A stretch of 33,085 nucleotides of DNA from a bacterium (GTDB taxonomy: Bacteria > Calescibacteriota > Calescibacteriia > Calescibacteriales > Calescibacteriaceae). Of the stretch, positions 17,897 through 27,500 are shown piece by piece. Position 1 is the first letter of the stretch, and every line of letters begins with the position of its first letter. The notes beneath the pieces were generated by a model. It saw only the letters and a program-made list of their open reading frames with translations. It had not been told where the DNA came from and made no database searches. The DNA is taken from assembly GCA_030550715.1 (NCBI GenBank), contig JAUQOU010000004.1:55467-88551 (forward strand), in the 5' to 3' direction. The position numbers were made by a program, and so were the translations under genes.

Positions 17897-19114
17897 ATGT
17901 TGAAGGTGGGTATAGTAAAGCAGAGCAGAGTTAGAAGGACTTTTTCGTTTTTATCTTCCTTCTTTTTTGTCTTATCGTTAGTTTTTATTCAAAGTTTCCC
18001 TTCTGCATCAGCTGAAGTTGGGGTTGAGAAAGATAAGATATATATTGGCACAAGTATGCCGTTTTCCGGTCCTGCCGCTTCGTGGGGAATAGTAGGGAAA
18101 GCTATGGAAACATACTTCAAATATGTCAATGAGAAAAAAGGTGGAGTTCACGGGAGAAAGATAGAACTTGTTGCTCGTGATGATGGTTATGTTCCAGCCC
18201 GTATGAGAGCAAACATAGAAGAACTGCACAACAAGGTTTTTGCCTTTGCTGGACTTTTAGGTACCGCGAATGTTTCTGCTAATAGAGACCTCGTTGCTGA
18301 AAAGAAAGTTCCAACTATAATGCCACTTGGAAATGTGAGAATGTGGGTGGGTTATCCTAAGGAAAAAATGAGATACTTTTTTGTTGTCTATACAGATTAC
18401 TATCTTGAAGGTAAGGAGTTTGCTAATTTTGCACTGAACGATTTGAAAAGTCAGAGGATAGCTGTTTTTTATCAGAACGATGACTACGGCGAGAACGGAC
18501 TGAAAGGTGTCAAAGAAGTTGCAAAAGATAAGGTCGTGGCTGAGATCTCTCATGAGCTACAAGATACTGATTTTTCTGTTCATGCGCAGAAAGTGAAGGA
18601 TTCACAGGCAGATACTGTTATAATATACTCGAACCCGCGTCAGGCTGGCTCTTTTGTCAAAAAACTTGCAGAAATCGGAGTGAAACCAAAAATCATTGCT
18701 TCTTTCCCTCTTGCTGACCCAGTTATGATTCAACTTGGCGGAGAGCTCTGGGACGGAGCTTATGTGGGAGGAGTTATAAAACTTCCACAACTTTATCCAG
18801 AATCTAAAAAGATATTTGATGAGATTGTAAAATATAATCCTGATCTTGCTAAGACACCTTTTCTTACACTTTACGGGATTTTGATGGGTATGGTTGTTGA
18901 GGAGGCGCTTTTGAGAGCGGGAAAGGAACCGACAAGAGAAAAGCTTATTCAAGCACTTGAGGGAATGAAAAATTTTGAGACACCTATTGGTTTCCCTATC
19001 ACTTTCGGTAAAGATAGAAGACACGGGGCGAATGTTCTTGCAATATGGAAGGTAAGTAAAGACGGAAAATACGAGGAGATAAAACCGGTCAAATTCCTTG
19101 ACCCGCTCTTTTAG
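17897..19114 (+). CDS. Branched-chain amino acid type ABC transporter substrate-binding protein (LivK-like)
   Basis: Signal-peptide-like N-terminus, then IYIGTSMPFSGPAASWGIVGKAMETYFKYVNEKKGGVHGRKIELVARDDGYVPARMRAN. SD GGGAGGTG at 17881-17888 supports ATG 17897. Confidence 0.92.
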   Translation: MLKVGIVKQSRVRRTFSFLSSFFFVLSLVFIQSFPSASAEVGVEKDKIYIGTSMPFSGPAASWGIVGKAMETYFKYVNEKKGGVHGRKIELVARDDGYVPARMRANIEELHNKVFAFAGLLGTANVSANRDLVAEKKVPTIMPLGNVRMWVGYPKEKMRYFFVVYTDYYLEGKEFANFALNDLKSQRIAVFYQNDDYGENGLKGVKEVAKDKVVAEISHELQDTDFSVHAQKVKDSQADTVIIYSNPRQAGSFVKKLAEIGVKPKIIASFPLADPVMIQLGGELWDGAYVGGVIKLPQLYPESKKIFDEIVKYNPDLAKTPFLTLYGILMGMVVEEALLRAGKEPTREKLIQALEGMKNFETPIGFPITFGKDRRHGANVLAIWKVSKDGKYEEIKPVKFLDPLF

Positions 19115-19184
19115 GAATCAGGGTGAATTTTTTTGTTTTTTGTGAAAATTGCAGAATTTATCATAAAAATTCAAGAACGTTCCT
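19113..19184 (+). promoter_or_regulatory. Two-stem inverted repeat in the rplL leader
   Basis: AGGAA (19113-19117) pairs with TTCCT (19180-19184). TGAATTTTT (19124-19132) pairs with AAAAATTCA (19165-19173). The 6x6 internal loop is symmetric, and the structure ends just before SD AAAGGAGGG. Confidence 0.5.
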
Positions 19185-19201
19185 GAAAGGAGGGAGAAAT
19201 C

Positions 19202-19651
19202 ATGGCTGAGGAAAAGAGTTTGGCAGAAGTTGAAGCAGAGCTTTCAGAAAGAGTCAAGTCAATCATTGAGGGGATAAAATCGTTGAGCGTTATTGAGCTT
19301 GTTCAGCTTGTCAAGGCGCTGGAGAAGGTTTTCGGAATTTCAGGGGTTCCTATTGCTGCTCCCGTTACAGCAGCAGGAGCTGGTCCGGCACCCGCACAGG
19401 CACAAGGAGCTGAGGAGCAAGCGAAGAAAGAAGCAAAATTCAAGGTGGTACTCAAAGACGCAGGTCCGAACAAACTGCAGGTTATAAAAGAGGTAAGGGC
19501 TATTTTACCTAATCTGAACATAAAAGAAGCGAAAGATTTTGTTGAGTCGCTTCCGAAAACGATTAAAGAAGATGCGACAGAAGCGGAAGCAAAAGAAATA
19601 AAAGAGAGGTTTGAGAAGGTGGGAGCGAAAGTTGAAATTACTGCTGTCTGA
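19202..19651 (+). CDS. rplL: 50S ribosomal protein L7/L12
   Basis: LSVIELVQLVKALEKVFGISG, Ala/Gly/Pro hinge, FKVVLKDAGPNKLQVIKEVRAI...IKEAKDFVESLPKTIKED...ERFEKVGAKVEI; strong SD AAAGGAGGGAG. Confidence 0.97.
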   Translation: MAEEKSLAEVEAELSERVKSIIEGIKSLSVIELVQLVKALEKVFGISGVPIAAPVTAAGAGPAPAQAQGAEEQAKKEAKFKVVLKDAGPNKLQVIKEVRAILPNLNIKEAKDFVESLPKTIKEDATEAEAKEIKERFEKVGAKVEITAV

Positions 19652-19748
19652 AAACATAAAATCCAAATTTTTCTGCTTTTTGGCAAAATTTTTCTGAAAA
19701 AATTAATGTTTTAAAGCTTTATTTTACTTCACTTATTTGATTTTTTAC

Positions 19749-19794
19749 ATTTGAAGGAGAAAATTATGGAGATTTGAAGGAGAAAATTATGGAG
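19749..19794 (+). repeat. Perfect 23-bp tandem duplication of the rpoB translation initiation region
   Basis: ATTTGAAGGAGAAAATTATGGAG occurs at 19749-19771 and again at 19772-19794. Each copy holds SD GAAGGAG and ATG GAG. Confidence 0.98.
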
Positions 19795-22700
19795 AAAGAT
19801 AATTTTTCTATTACATCATTGAAGGAATATCCTTATTTTGCTACTGAACTTACAAAAAGGTTTTTTCCAAGAAAATTAGATTTTACTATCTCTATACCTG
19901 AACTTCTCAGAGTTCAAAAAGCGTCTTATGAGAGATTCCTGCAAGAATCAGTTCCGCCGGAGAAAAGAGAAAATGTTGGTATTCACAGGGTTCTTTCTAC
20001 ATTGCAGTTTGAGGTGAAAGGGAAGAGATTAGAGTATGTCGATTATGAGCTCTCTCCACCGAAATACACCCCAGAAGAAGCAAAGGCAAGAGAAATGACA
20101 TATGCATCAATAATGAGAGTGAAGATGCGACTTATCACCTACGAAGATGAGGAGAATAAGAAAATAAAAGATATAAAGGAGGAGTGGGTTTACTTCGGTG
20201 AGATACCACGTATGACCGAAAAATGCTCTTTCATTATAAACGGAACAGAAAAAGTTGTGGTGAGTCAGCTCCACAAATCCCCCGGCGTCTACTTTGAATA
20301 CGATAAATATAAAATAAGAACAACTTCAAAATTTGTCCCCATAGGTAGAATAATCCCCGCCAGAGGACAGTGGATTGATTTTGACTTTGACTTGAAAGAC
20401 ATACTATATGTGAGATTACAAAAAAGAAAAAGGTTAAATGCATGGATATTTTTAAGAGCAATCGGATTTGAACTTGAAGACCTGCTTGAAATATACGAAA
20501 AAGAAGAACTAATTATAAAACCGCAGGACGGAAAATTAAAGATTCTCAAAGAGATAAAACAAGATGTCCTGAGGTATCAGAAGGCATCACAAGATTATCC
20601 CGAACTAAAAATTCAAAAGCACTCAAGATTTGTTCCTTCTTCTATAAGAGAGCTTCTGTCAAGCAAGATTGTTGAAATTATAGATGGTAAGCATTTTCTG
20701 CCTGTTTCAGAAGAGGAATTTTTGGAATCTAAAAGAGATATTTTTGGAACTCGTATCCTTGCAAGAACCTACACAGGAAAAGATGGAAAGGTTTTCAAGG
20801 TTGGACAGGAGATAACTCCAGAAATAATAAGAGAACTTGCCGAAAGCGGGATAGAGAGGGTAGAAACGGTTTGGTACGATGATGTGTTTATATCGGGTTC
20901 AATAGTGAGAACATACAAAGAGATGGAAAGGAGATTTAAAGTTAGGACTGCGGAAGAAGCTGCCGTTGAGTTTTTCAGAAGAACAAGACCGGGCGAACCA
21001 ACAGACCCGAAAGTCGTTCAGGAGTATGTCAAAGCTATGTTCCTTTCCCCTGCAAGATATAACCTTTCAAGAGTTGGAAGAATAAGAATAGCCAAAAGGT
21101 TCGGTTTTGATGAAATTCCTATTGAAATAATCATAGATGAGCATGGAAAGATAAAGAAAAAGATAGTTGATAGAATAACAAAGTTCCAGATCGCAACAGA
21201 AGAGATAGATTTAGGCGATGGGGAAAAGATAAATCCAAAAGAAAGAATAAGAGAACACCATATCCAAAAGCTCAAACAAAAGGGTATAGATTTTATTCCT
21301 ATATCAGACCTTGAACTTTTGGAATATGCGCCAGTTGAAGATATATCTTATGATGGAGATATAATCGTTCCTGCGAGAAAAAACATAAGTAAGGTGGCTT
21401 TGCAGAAACTCAAGGATATTGCCAGACAAAAAGGAGGCATAAGGTTTTCTGCTTATTGGTATCCGGAAGGTTTGACATACCTTGATATATTTGAGACGAT
21501 AAAGTACCTTTTTGAACTCAGAATGGGCAAGCCAGGTAGAACTCTTGATGATGTTGATAACCTTTCAAATAGAAGAGTCAGACCTGTTGGAGAGCTTGTT
21601 GAGATAGAGCTTTTGAGAGGTATTGAGAGGATAAGAAAATCAATAATAGAAAAGCTCCAGCAAGCAGACCCGGAGAGGGCAACCTTGAAAGATATAGTGA
21701 ACTTCAAGCCGGCTGCATCAGCTATAAAAGAGTTCTTCGCTATGGGGCAGCTCGTTCAGTTCCTTGATAATACAAATCCCCTAAGTGAGCTTACTCACAA
21801 AAGAAGGCTTTCAGCTCTTGGAACCGGAGGTCTCAAAAGAGAAACAGCAGGAATAGAGGTAAGAGATGTCCACTCATCTCATTACGGGAAAATATGCCCT
21901 GTTGAAACACCCGAGGGACAGAATGTGGGACTCATAACTTCTCTCGCGATATTTTCAAAAATAGACGAACTTGGATTGATCCAATCTCCATTTCGTAAAG
22001 TTGAGAATGGATATGTGACAGATAAAGTTGAGTATCTTTCCGCTCTTGATGAGGAGAAATATCCTATCGCTCCGTATGGTACAGAAGTTGATAAAGATGG
22101 CAGAATAGTTCCAGATATGGTTCCTTGTAGAGTTGGCTCAGAAATACGCCTTGTCAGAAGAGAAGAGGTGAAGTATATTGATGCTGTTCCTTTCCAGATA
22201 CTCGGAGTTTCTGCTTCTTTGATACCTTTCTTTGAGCATGACGATTCAAACAGAGCTCTTATGGGTTCTAACATGCAGAGGCAGGCGGTTCCGCTTCTTT
22301 TTACTGAACCACCACTTGTAGGGGTTGGTCATGAGAAAGAGGTCGCTAAGAACGCCTTTGCAGTTGTTGTTGCACGCCACTCAGGTATAGTAAAATATGT
22401 TGATACAGAAAGAATAGTCATTGAAATTGACGAACCGGAGCATCCTGAACTAAAAGGAATGGCAGATATATATACTCTTACCAAGTGGTCAAGAACAAAT
22501 CAATCTACTGCGATAAATCAAAGACCACTTGTCCGTCTCGGGCAGAGAGTGAAAAAAGGTGAAATAATTGCGGATGGACATTCTACCGCGGGAGGAGAAC
22601 TCGCTCTTGGAAAAAACGTCCTCGTTGCTATAATGAGCTGGCGAGGATATAACTTTGAGGATTCAATTGTTATATCAGAGCGACTTGTCTACGATGATGT

Positions 22701-24483
22701 CTATACATCAGTTCATATAGAAGAACTCTCTGTTGATGTCAGAGAAACAAGGTATGGTCCAGAAGAACTTTCAAGAGATATTCCCGGGGTTTCTCCCGAA
22801 CTCGTGGCGAACCTTGATGAAGATGGGGTGGTCAGAGTTGGTGCATTTGTCAATCCGGGAGATATTCTTGTTGGCAAACTCACTCCTGTTCCAGAGGTCA
22901 TACTCACTCCCGAGGAGAGATTGATAAAATCTATCTTCGGAAAGACAGTTGAGAATGTTAAAGATTCTTCTCTGCGTTGCCCGCCAGATATAAAAGGAAT
23001 AGTCCTATCTGTTTCGGTACACTACAAAAAAGGAGTTGTCAAAGATGAGAGAATAAAAAGACAGGAAGAAGAGAGAATAAACAAGATAAAAAAAGATATG
23101 CAAGATGCTGTGGAGATTTTGAGAGGGAAACTGTGGAGTAATCTTTCTCCGCACTTTTCTAAAATAAAAATTCTATCTCCTGTAAAGATAGGTAAAGATG
23201 AGTTTTCTGAAAACACTCCTGATTTCAGAGAAGCTCTTATCTCAAAGCTGAAGGAATACAAAGAGGTCTCAAACATGAGAAAGTTTTTTGAATCCCTCAA
23301 AGGAAGTATAGATGACGAATCTATTGAGAATATAAACAGAGTAATATCTGATTTTGAGAAAGAAGAAGAACTGATTAGAAAGATTTTTGAAGAGAAGATA
23401 TCTGAGGTTAGGAAAGGTGAAGAACTTCCTCCGGGAGTTCTCAAAAGGATAAGAATAATGGTAGCGTCAAAGAGGAAGATACAAGTTGGGGATAAGCTTT
23501 CTGGGAGGCACGGGAACAAAGGAGTCGTTTCGGTTATTCTACCGCGGGAAGATATGCCGTTTTTACCAGATGGCACTCCGATAGATATAATTTTGAGCCC
23601 GCTTGGAATACCTTCAAGAATGAATATAGGACAACTCCTTGAGCTTCAGCTCGGATGGGTAGCAAAAGAGCTGGGTAAAAGAATAGCAGAGGCAGTTCAA
23701 GGTCTCCAAGATGAATATATAAGGTCTGCTTCAGAAAGTATAAAGCAGAAGATAAAAGAAATCCTTGCTGATGGTGAAGATAGAACAGGAATAATCTCTC
23801 GATTTTTTGAGTATGTTGATTCTCTATCTCCGGACGAGCTAATGAAATTTGTTCGCGAGGCGGAAAGATTAGGGGTCAGGTTTGCTGTCCCTCCGTTTTG
23901 CGGAGTGAAAGAAGAAGAAATAAAAGAACTTGCGAGAAGGTTGGGAATTCCGGAAACATTTTCGGTAAAATTGCGCGATGGCAGAACAGGAGAGGAATAC
24001 GATCAGCCCGTTGCGGTTGGATATATGTACATTATGAAACTTATTCATATGGTAGAAGATAAAATTCACGCAAGAGCTACGGGACCATATTCTCTGATAA
24101 CCCAGCAACCTCTTGGCGGTAAATCCAGAGGGGGAGGACAGAGGTTTGGTGAGATGGAAGTGTGGGCGCTTGAAGCATACGGTGCTGCATACACTCTGCA
24201 AGAAATGCTGACGGTAAAATCAGACGATATGACCGGAAGAGAGAGAACAGTAAATAATATCATAGAGGGTAAGCCAATTTATGCCCCTTCTATTCCCGAA
24301 TCTTTTCTTGTTCTTATAAAGGAACTTCAGGCGATGGCTTTTGATGTAGAACTATTTACTCAAAGAGAGATTGAAGAAATGATGGGACAGGAAGAGGAAG
24401 GCACAGAAAGTGGAGAAGAGAAAAGAAAAGAACAGAAGATATCACTTCAAATACCAAAAGCGGTTCGTGGTAAAAGAAAATAA
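19789..24483 (+). CDS. rpoB: DNA-directed RNA polymerase subunit beta
   Basis: GQLVQFLDNTNPLSELTHKRRLSALGTGGLKRETAGIEVRDVHSSHYGKICPVETPEGQNVGLI; KLSGRHGNKGVVSVILPREDMPFLPDGTPIDIILSPLGIPSRMNIGQLLE; QPLGGKSRGGGQRFGEMEVWALEAYGAAYTLQEMLTVKSDD. Start placed at ATG 19789 rather than TTG 19774. Confidence 0.99.
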   Translation: MEKDNFSITSLKEYPYFATELTKRFFPRKLDFTISIPELLRVQKASYERFLQESVPPEKRENVGIHRVLSTLQFEVKGKRLEYVDYELSPPKYTPEEAKAREMTYASIMRVKMRLITYEDEENKKIKDIKEEWVYFGEIPRMTEKCSFIINGTEKVVVSQLHKSPGVYFEYDKYKIRTTSKFVPIGRIIPARGQWIDFDFDLKDILYVRLQKRKRLNAWIFLRAIGFELEDLLEIYEKEELIIKPQDGKLKILKEIKQDVLRYQKASQDYPELKIQKHSRFVPSSIRELLSSKIVEIIDGKHFLPVSEEEFLESKRDIFGTRILARTYTGKDGKVFKVGQEITPEIIRELAESGIERVETVWYDDVFISGSIVRTYKEMERRFKVRTAEEAAVEFFRRTRPGEPTDPKVVQEYVKAMFLSPARYNLSRVGRIRIAKRFGFDEIPIEIIIDEHGKIKKKIVDRITKFQIATEEIDLGDGEKINPKERIREHHIQKLKQKGIDFIPISDLELLEYAPVEDISYDGDIIVPARKNISKVALQKLKDIARQKGGIRFSAYWYPEGLTYLDIFETIKYLFELRMGKPGRTLDDVDNLSNRRVRPVGELVEIELLRGIERIRKSIIEKLQQADPERATLKDIVNFKPAASAIKEFFAMGQLVQFLDNTNPLSELTHKRRLSALGTGGLKRETAGIEVRDVHSSHYGKICPVETPEGQNVGLITSLAIFSKIDELGLIQSPFRKVENGYVTDKVEYLSALDEEKYPIAPYGTEVDKDGRIVPDMVPCRVGSEIRLVRREEVKYIDAVPFQILGVSASLIPFFEHDDSNRALMGSNMQRQAVPLLFTEPPLVGVGHEKEVAKNAFAVVVARHSGIVKYVDTERIVIEIDEPEHPELKGMADIYTLTKWSRTNQSTAINQRPLVRLGQRVKKGEIIADGHSTAGGELALGKNVLVAIMSWRGYNFEDSIVISERLVYDDVYTSVHIEELSVDVRETRYGPEELSRDIPGVSPELVANLDEDGVVRVGAFVNPGDILVGKLTPVPEVILTPEERLIKSIFGKTVENVKDSSLRCPPDIKGIVLSVSVHYKKGVVKDERIKRQEEERINKIKKDMQDAVEILRGKLWSNLSPHFSKIKILSPVKIGKDEFSENTPDFREALISKLKEYKEVSNMRKFFESLKGSIDDESIENINRVISDFEKEEELIRKIFEEKISEVRKGEELPPGVLKRIRIMVASKRKIQVGDKLSGRHGNKGVVSVILPREDMPFLPDGTPIDIILSPLGIPSRMNIGQLLELQLGWVAKELGKRIAEAVQGLQDEYIRSASESIKQKIKEILADGEDRTGIISRFFEYVDSLSPDELMKFVREAERLGVRFAVPPFCGVKEEEIKELARRLGIPETFSVKLRDGRTGEEYDQPVAVGYMYIMKLIHMVEDKIHARATGPYSLITQQPLGGKSRGGGQRFGEMEVWALEAYGAAYTLQEMLTVKSDDMTGRERTVNNIIEGKPIYAPSIPESFLVLIKELQAMAFDVELFTQREIEEMMGQEEEGTESGEEKRKEQKISLQIPKAVRGKRK

Positions 24484-24503
24484 GAAAAAGTAAGTATCGG
24501 AGC

Positions 24504-24525
24504 AATTTTCACTTCGGAGAAAATT
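24504..24525 (+). other. rpoB-rpoC intergenic hairpin with C(UUCG)G loop
   Basis: AATTTTC-A-CTTCGG-A-GAAAATT: a 7-bp perfect stem, an A:A mismatch and a cUUCGg tetraloop between the rpoB stop and the rpoC SD. Confidence 0.55.
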
Positions 24526-24550
24526 TTGCGACGGAAGGAGGAGGAAAACG

Positions 24551-27500
24551 ATGGAAGTAGGATACGAATCAAAAATCGGGATAAATGATATAGAAGCAAT
24601 AAGAATATCAATCGCCTCTCCCGAGAAGATAGCTTCTATGGCTCACGGAGAGGTTGAAAGACCAGATACTATAAATTACAGGACTGGAAAACCTGAAAGA
24701 GGTGGGCTTTTCTGCGCAGTTATATTCGGTCCTATAAACGACTGGGAATGTCTTTGCGGAAAATATAAGGGGCAGAGATATAGAGGACACGTTTGTGAAA
24801 GATGCGGAGTTGAGGTCACCTCAAAGCGCGTGAGAAGAGAAAGAATGGGTAAAAAGACACTAGCTTACCCTGTTGTACATGTATGGTTCTTGAAGATTGC
24901 TCCTAATCCTATTCCGACCCTTTTAGATATATCTCAGAGAGAAGTTGAAGAGGTTATATCTTTCAATAGTTGGATAATCGTTGAGCCACCTGAAAAAGCT
25001 TATCAGTTATCAATTTCTCAGGAAGATATAGAGAAGCTTATAAGTCAGCTCAAAGAATACTCGCCCTTGAAAAGAGAGCATGAGTTTTTAAAAAAATATT
25101 CTGCTCACATAGAACAGCTCAAAGGCATAGAGGAAGTCATCAAAGAGATGGCATTGAGAAGAATCCTTATATCTTCTGCCTTTGACAAGGAAATATGTAG
25201 TAAGAAGGATCCAGAAAAGCTTTGCAGTGCAGTTCTCAAAAACCTCAAGAAATTTGAGAAATTCAAGAAAGCGCAGGAGATGATCTCTCTTATGCAAGAA
25301 ATTTTAGATAATTTAAAGGTTATAGATCCCAAAGATAAGGAGGCGAGATTTGAGAGTATAAGACGGCAGATAATTTTATCTGCTATAAGATTTCCTGAGT
25401 ACGCGATTGTTGAAAGAGAGGTTATAGCTCTTCTTGCAAAAAATTGGCCAGAAATCTTCCTGCCGATGACAATACTTGGTGGCATAGGAGGAGATGCTAT
25501 AAAATCATTTGATGAGAAAAATATTGAAGTTGAAAGAGAAAGCTTCGGAAAAGATCAGATTGCTGTTGTATATCATAAAAAAACAACAAAAGGTCCGGTA
25601 AAGCATGATGTTCAAAACATGGTCGTCGGTTCCGGAGCAGAAGTTATAAGATACCTTCTGAAAAAAATAGACCTATCAGTTCTTGAGGAAATAATAAGGA
25701 TAGATATTGAAGAGGAAACGCAGAAGAGAAAAGGCGAGGAAGAGGAGGAAACATCAAGAGTAGTAAAACTTTCAAGAAGATTGAGAATAGTGAAACAGTT
25801 TAAGAACTCAAAAAATAGACCCGAATGGATGGTGCTTGAAGTCCTCCCTATTTTGCCCCCAGAACTCAGACCTATTGTTCAGCTTGAAGGAGGAAGAATA
25901 GCAAGAAGTGACTTGAACGAGTTTTACAGAACAATAATACAAAGAAACAACCGGCTTGTGAAGATGAAAAAGCTGATCGAGCTCGGAATAGGTGTTCCAG
26001 ATGCTGTTATAGAGAACGAAATAAGATTGCTCCAATCTGCTGTTGATTCTCTCATTGACTCATCGAAAACAAGAAGGCAGGTCACATCAAGAACGGGAAG
26101 AACATATCGCTCGCTTGCAGATATAATAAAAGGTAAATACGGTAGGTTCAGACAGAACCTTTTGGGAAAAAGAACAGATTTTTCAGCTCGTTCCGTTATA
26201 GTTGTCGGACCGGACCTGAAACTCCATCAGGTGGGAATTCCCAAAGAGATAGCGCTTGAACTCTTCAAACCATTCATAATATGGTGGCTCATAAAGAAAA
26301 AGGGAATAGTGAGCAGTGTCAAGGAAGCGAGGAAGATTTTTGAGGAAAGAAAATACGCAGCAATGAGCGGGAAGATTGACGACTTCACAAAAGCTATATT
26401 CCTCGCCCTTGAAGATGTTATAAAAGAAAAACTTGTCCTCCTCAACAGGGCTCCAACACTTCACAGAATGAACGTCCAAGCGTTTGAAGTAGTCCTCACA
26501 GAAGGAAAAGCTATAAGATTACATCCTCTTGTTTGCACTGCATACAACGCTGATTTTGATGGAGACCAGATGGGAGTTTTTCTGCCTCTTTCACTCCAGG
26601 CGCAGGTAGAAGCAAGAGTTCTTATGTTATCTACTCATCAGATACTCTCACCCGCACACGGAAACCCAATAGTATATCCTACACAAGATCAGGTGATGGG
26701 AATATTCTGGATGACTATGGATAGGTTAGGAGAGAAAGGTGAAGGAAAAGTGTTTTCATCAGCGCGCGAGGTTTATATCGCATACGAGAACAAAGATGTC
26801 TCTATTCACGCAAGAATAAAGTGTCTTATAACATGCCTGTGTGATGAGCATAAGGGAACTGCTCAACTTTATGAAACAACTCCCGGTAGAGTTATATTCT
26901 ATCAAGATATTTTACCTAAAAAGCTGTGCTTCAATCTTGTAAATAAACCTCTTGGGAAAAAAGAACTTGTAGAACTTGTTGCTCTCTCTCGTGAGATAGC
27001 GGGAGAGAAAGAAACAGTCATTTTCCTTGATAAAATGAAAGATATTGGATTTGAGATGCTGACAAAATCTGGCTTCACTCTTACCCCAGAGCATTTTATA
27101 ATACCAAAAGAGAAAGAGAAGTTGATCGAAGAGGCTGAAAAACTCGTCAAAGAAATAGAAGACAAATATACAAGAAGATTGATAACATGGGGAGAAAGGT
27201 ACAACAGAATTACCCAGATATGGCTTGATTACACAGAAAAAGTTGGACAGCTCGTGAAAGAAAAAATTTCGTGGGAGGAGGTTAAGGTAAATGGAAAAAC
27301 CGAAAAGATACTTTCCAAAAATCCTGTCTTCCTTATGGTTCATTCTGGTTCAAGAGGTTCTTACGAGCAGATAAAACAGCTTGCAGGAATGAGAGGTATT
27401 GTTGCAAAACCAACAGGAGAACTCATAGAGTTCCCAATAAAGCATAACCTCCGGGAAGGTCTTGCTCCGCTTGAATACTTTATTTCAACTCACGGTGGAA

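Noticed and set aside
18602-19024. 140-aa minus-strand ORF within the livK-like gene
   Set aside because: Antisense shadow; the sense strand encodes a clear periplasmic binding protein.
19652-19748. Possible terminator after rplL (CCAAA...TTTGG; AATTTTT-CTGA-AAAAATT)
   Set aside because: Only AT pairs or short stems, no proper GC stem plus U-tract. Not distinguishable from AT-rich background, so not called.
19774-19788. TTG start for rpoB (MKEKI-MEKDN...) as given in the ORF track
   Set aside because: This stretch is the second copy of the duplicated SD region. ATG 19789 has correctly spaced SD GAAGGAG, and MEKDNFSIT is the plausible N-terminus.
23022-23576. 184-aa minus-strand ORF inside rpoB
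   Set aside because: Shadow ORF antisense to conserved rpoB; Ser/Phe/Leu-rich composition typical of antisense to a Glu/Lys-rich gene.
26912-27343. 143-aa minus-strand ORF (and overlapping 100-aa ORF) inside rpoC
   Set aside because: Antisense shadow of rpoC coding sequence; no independent initiation signal.
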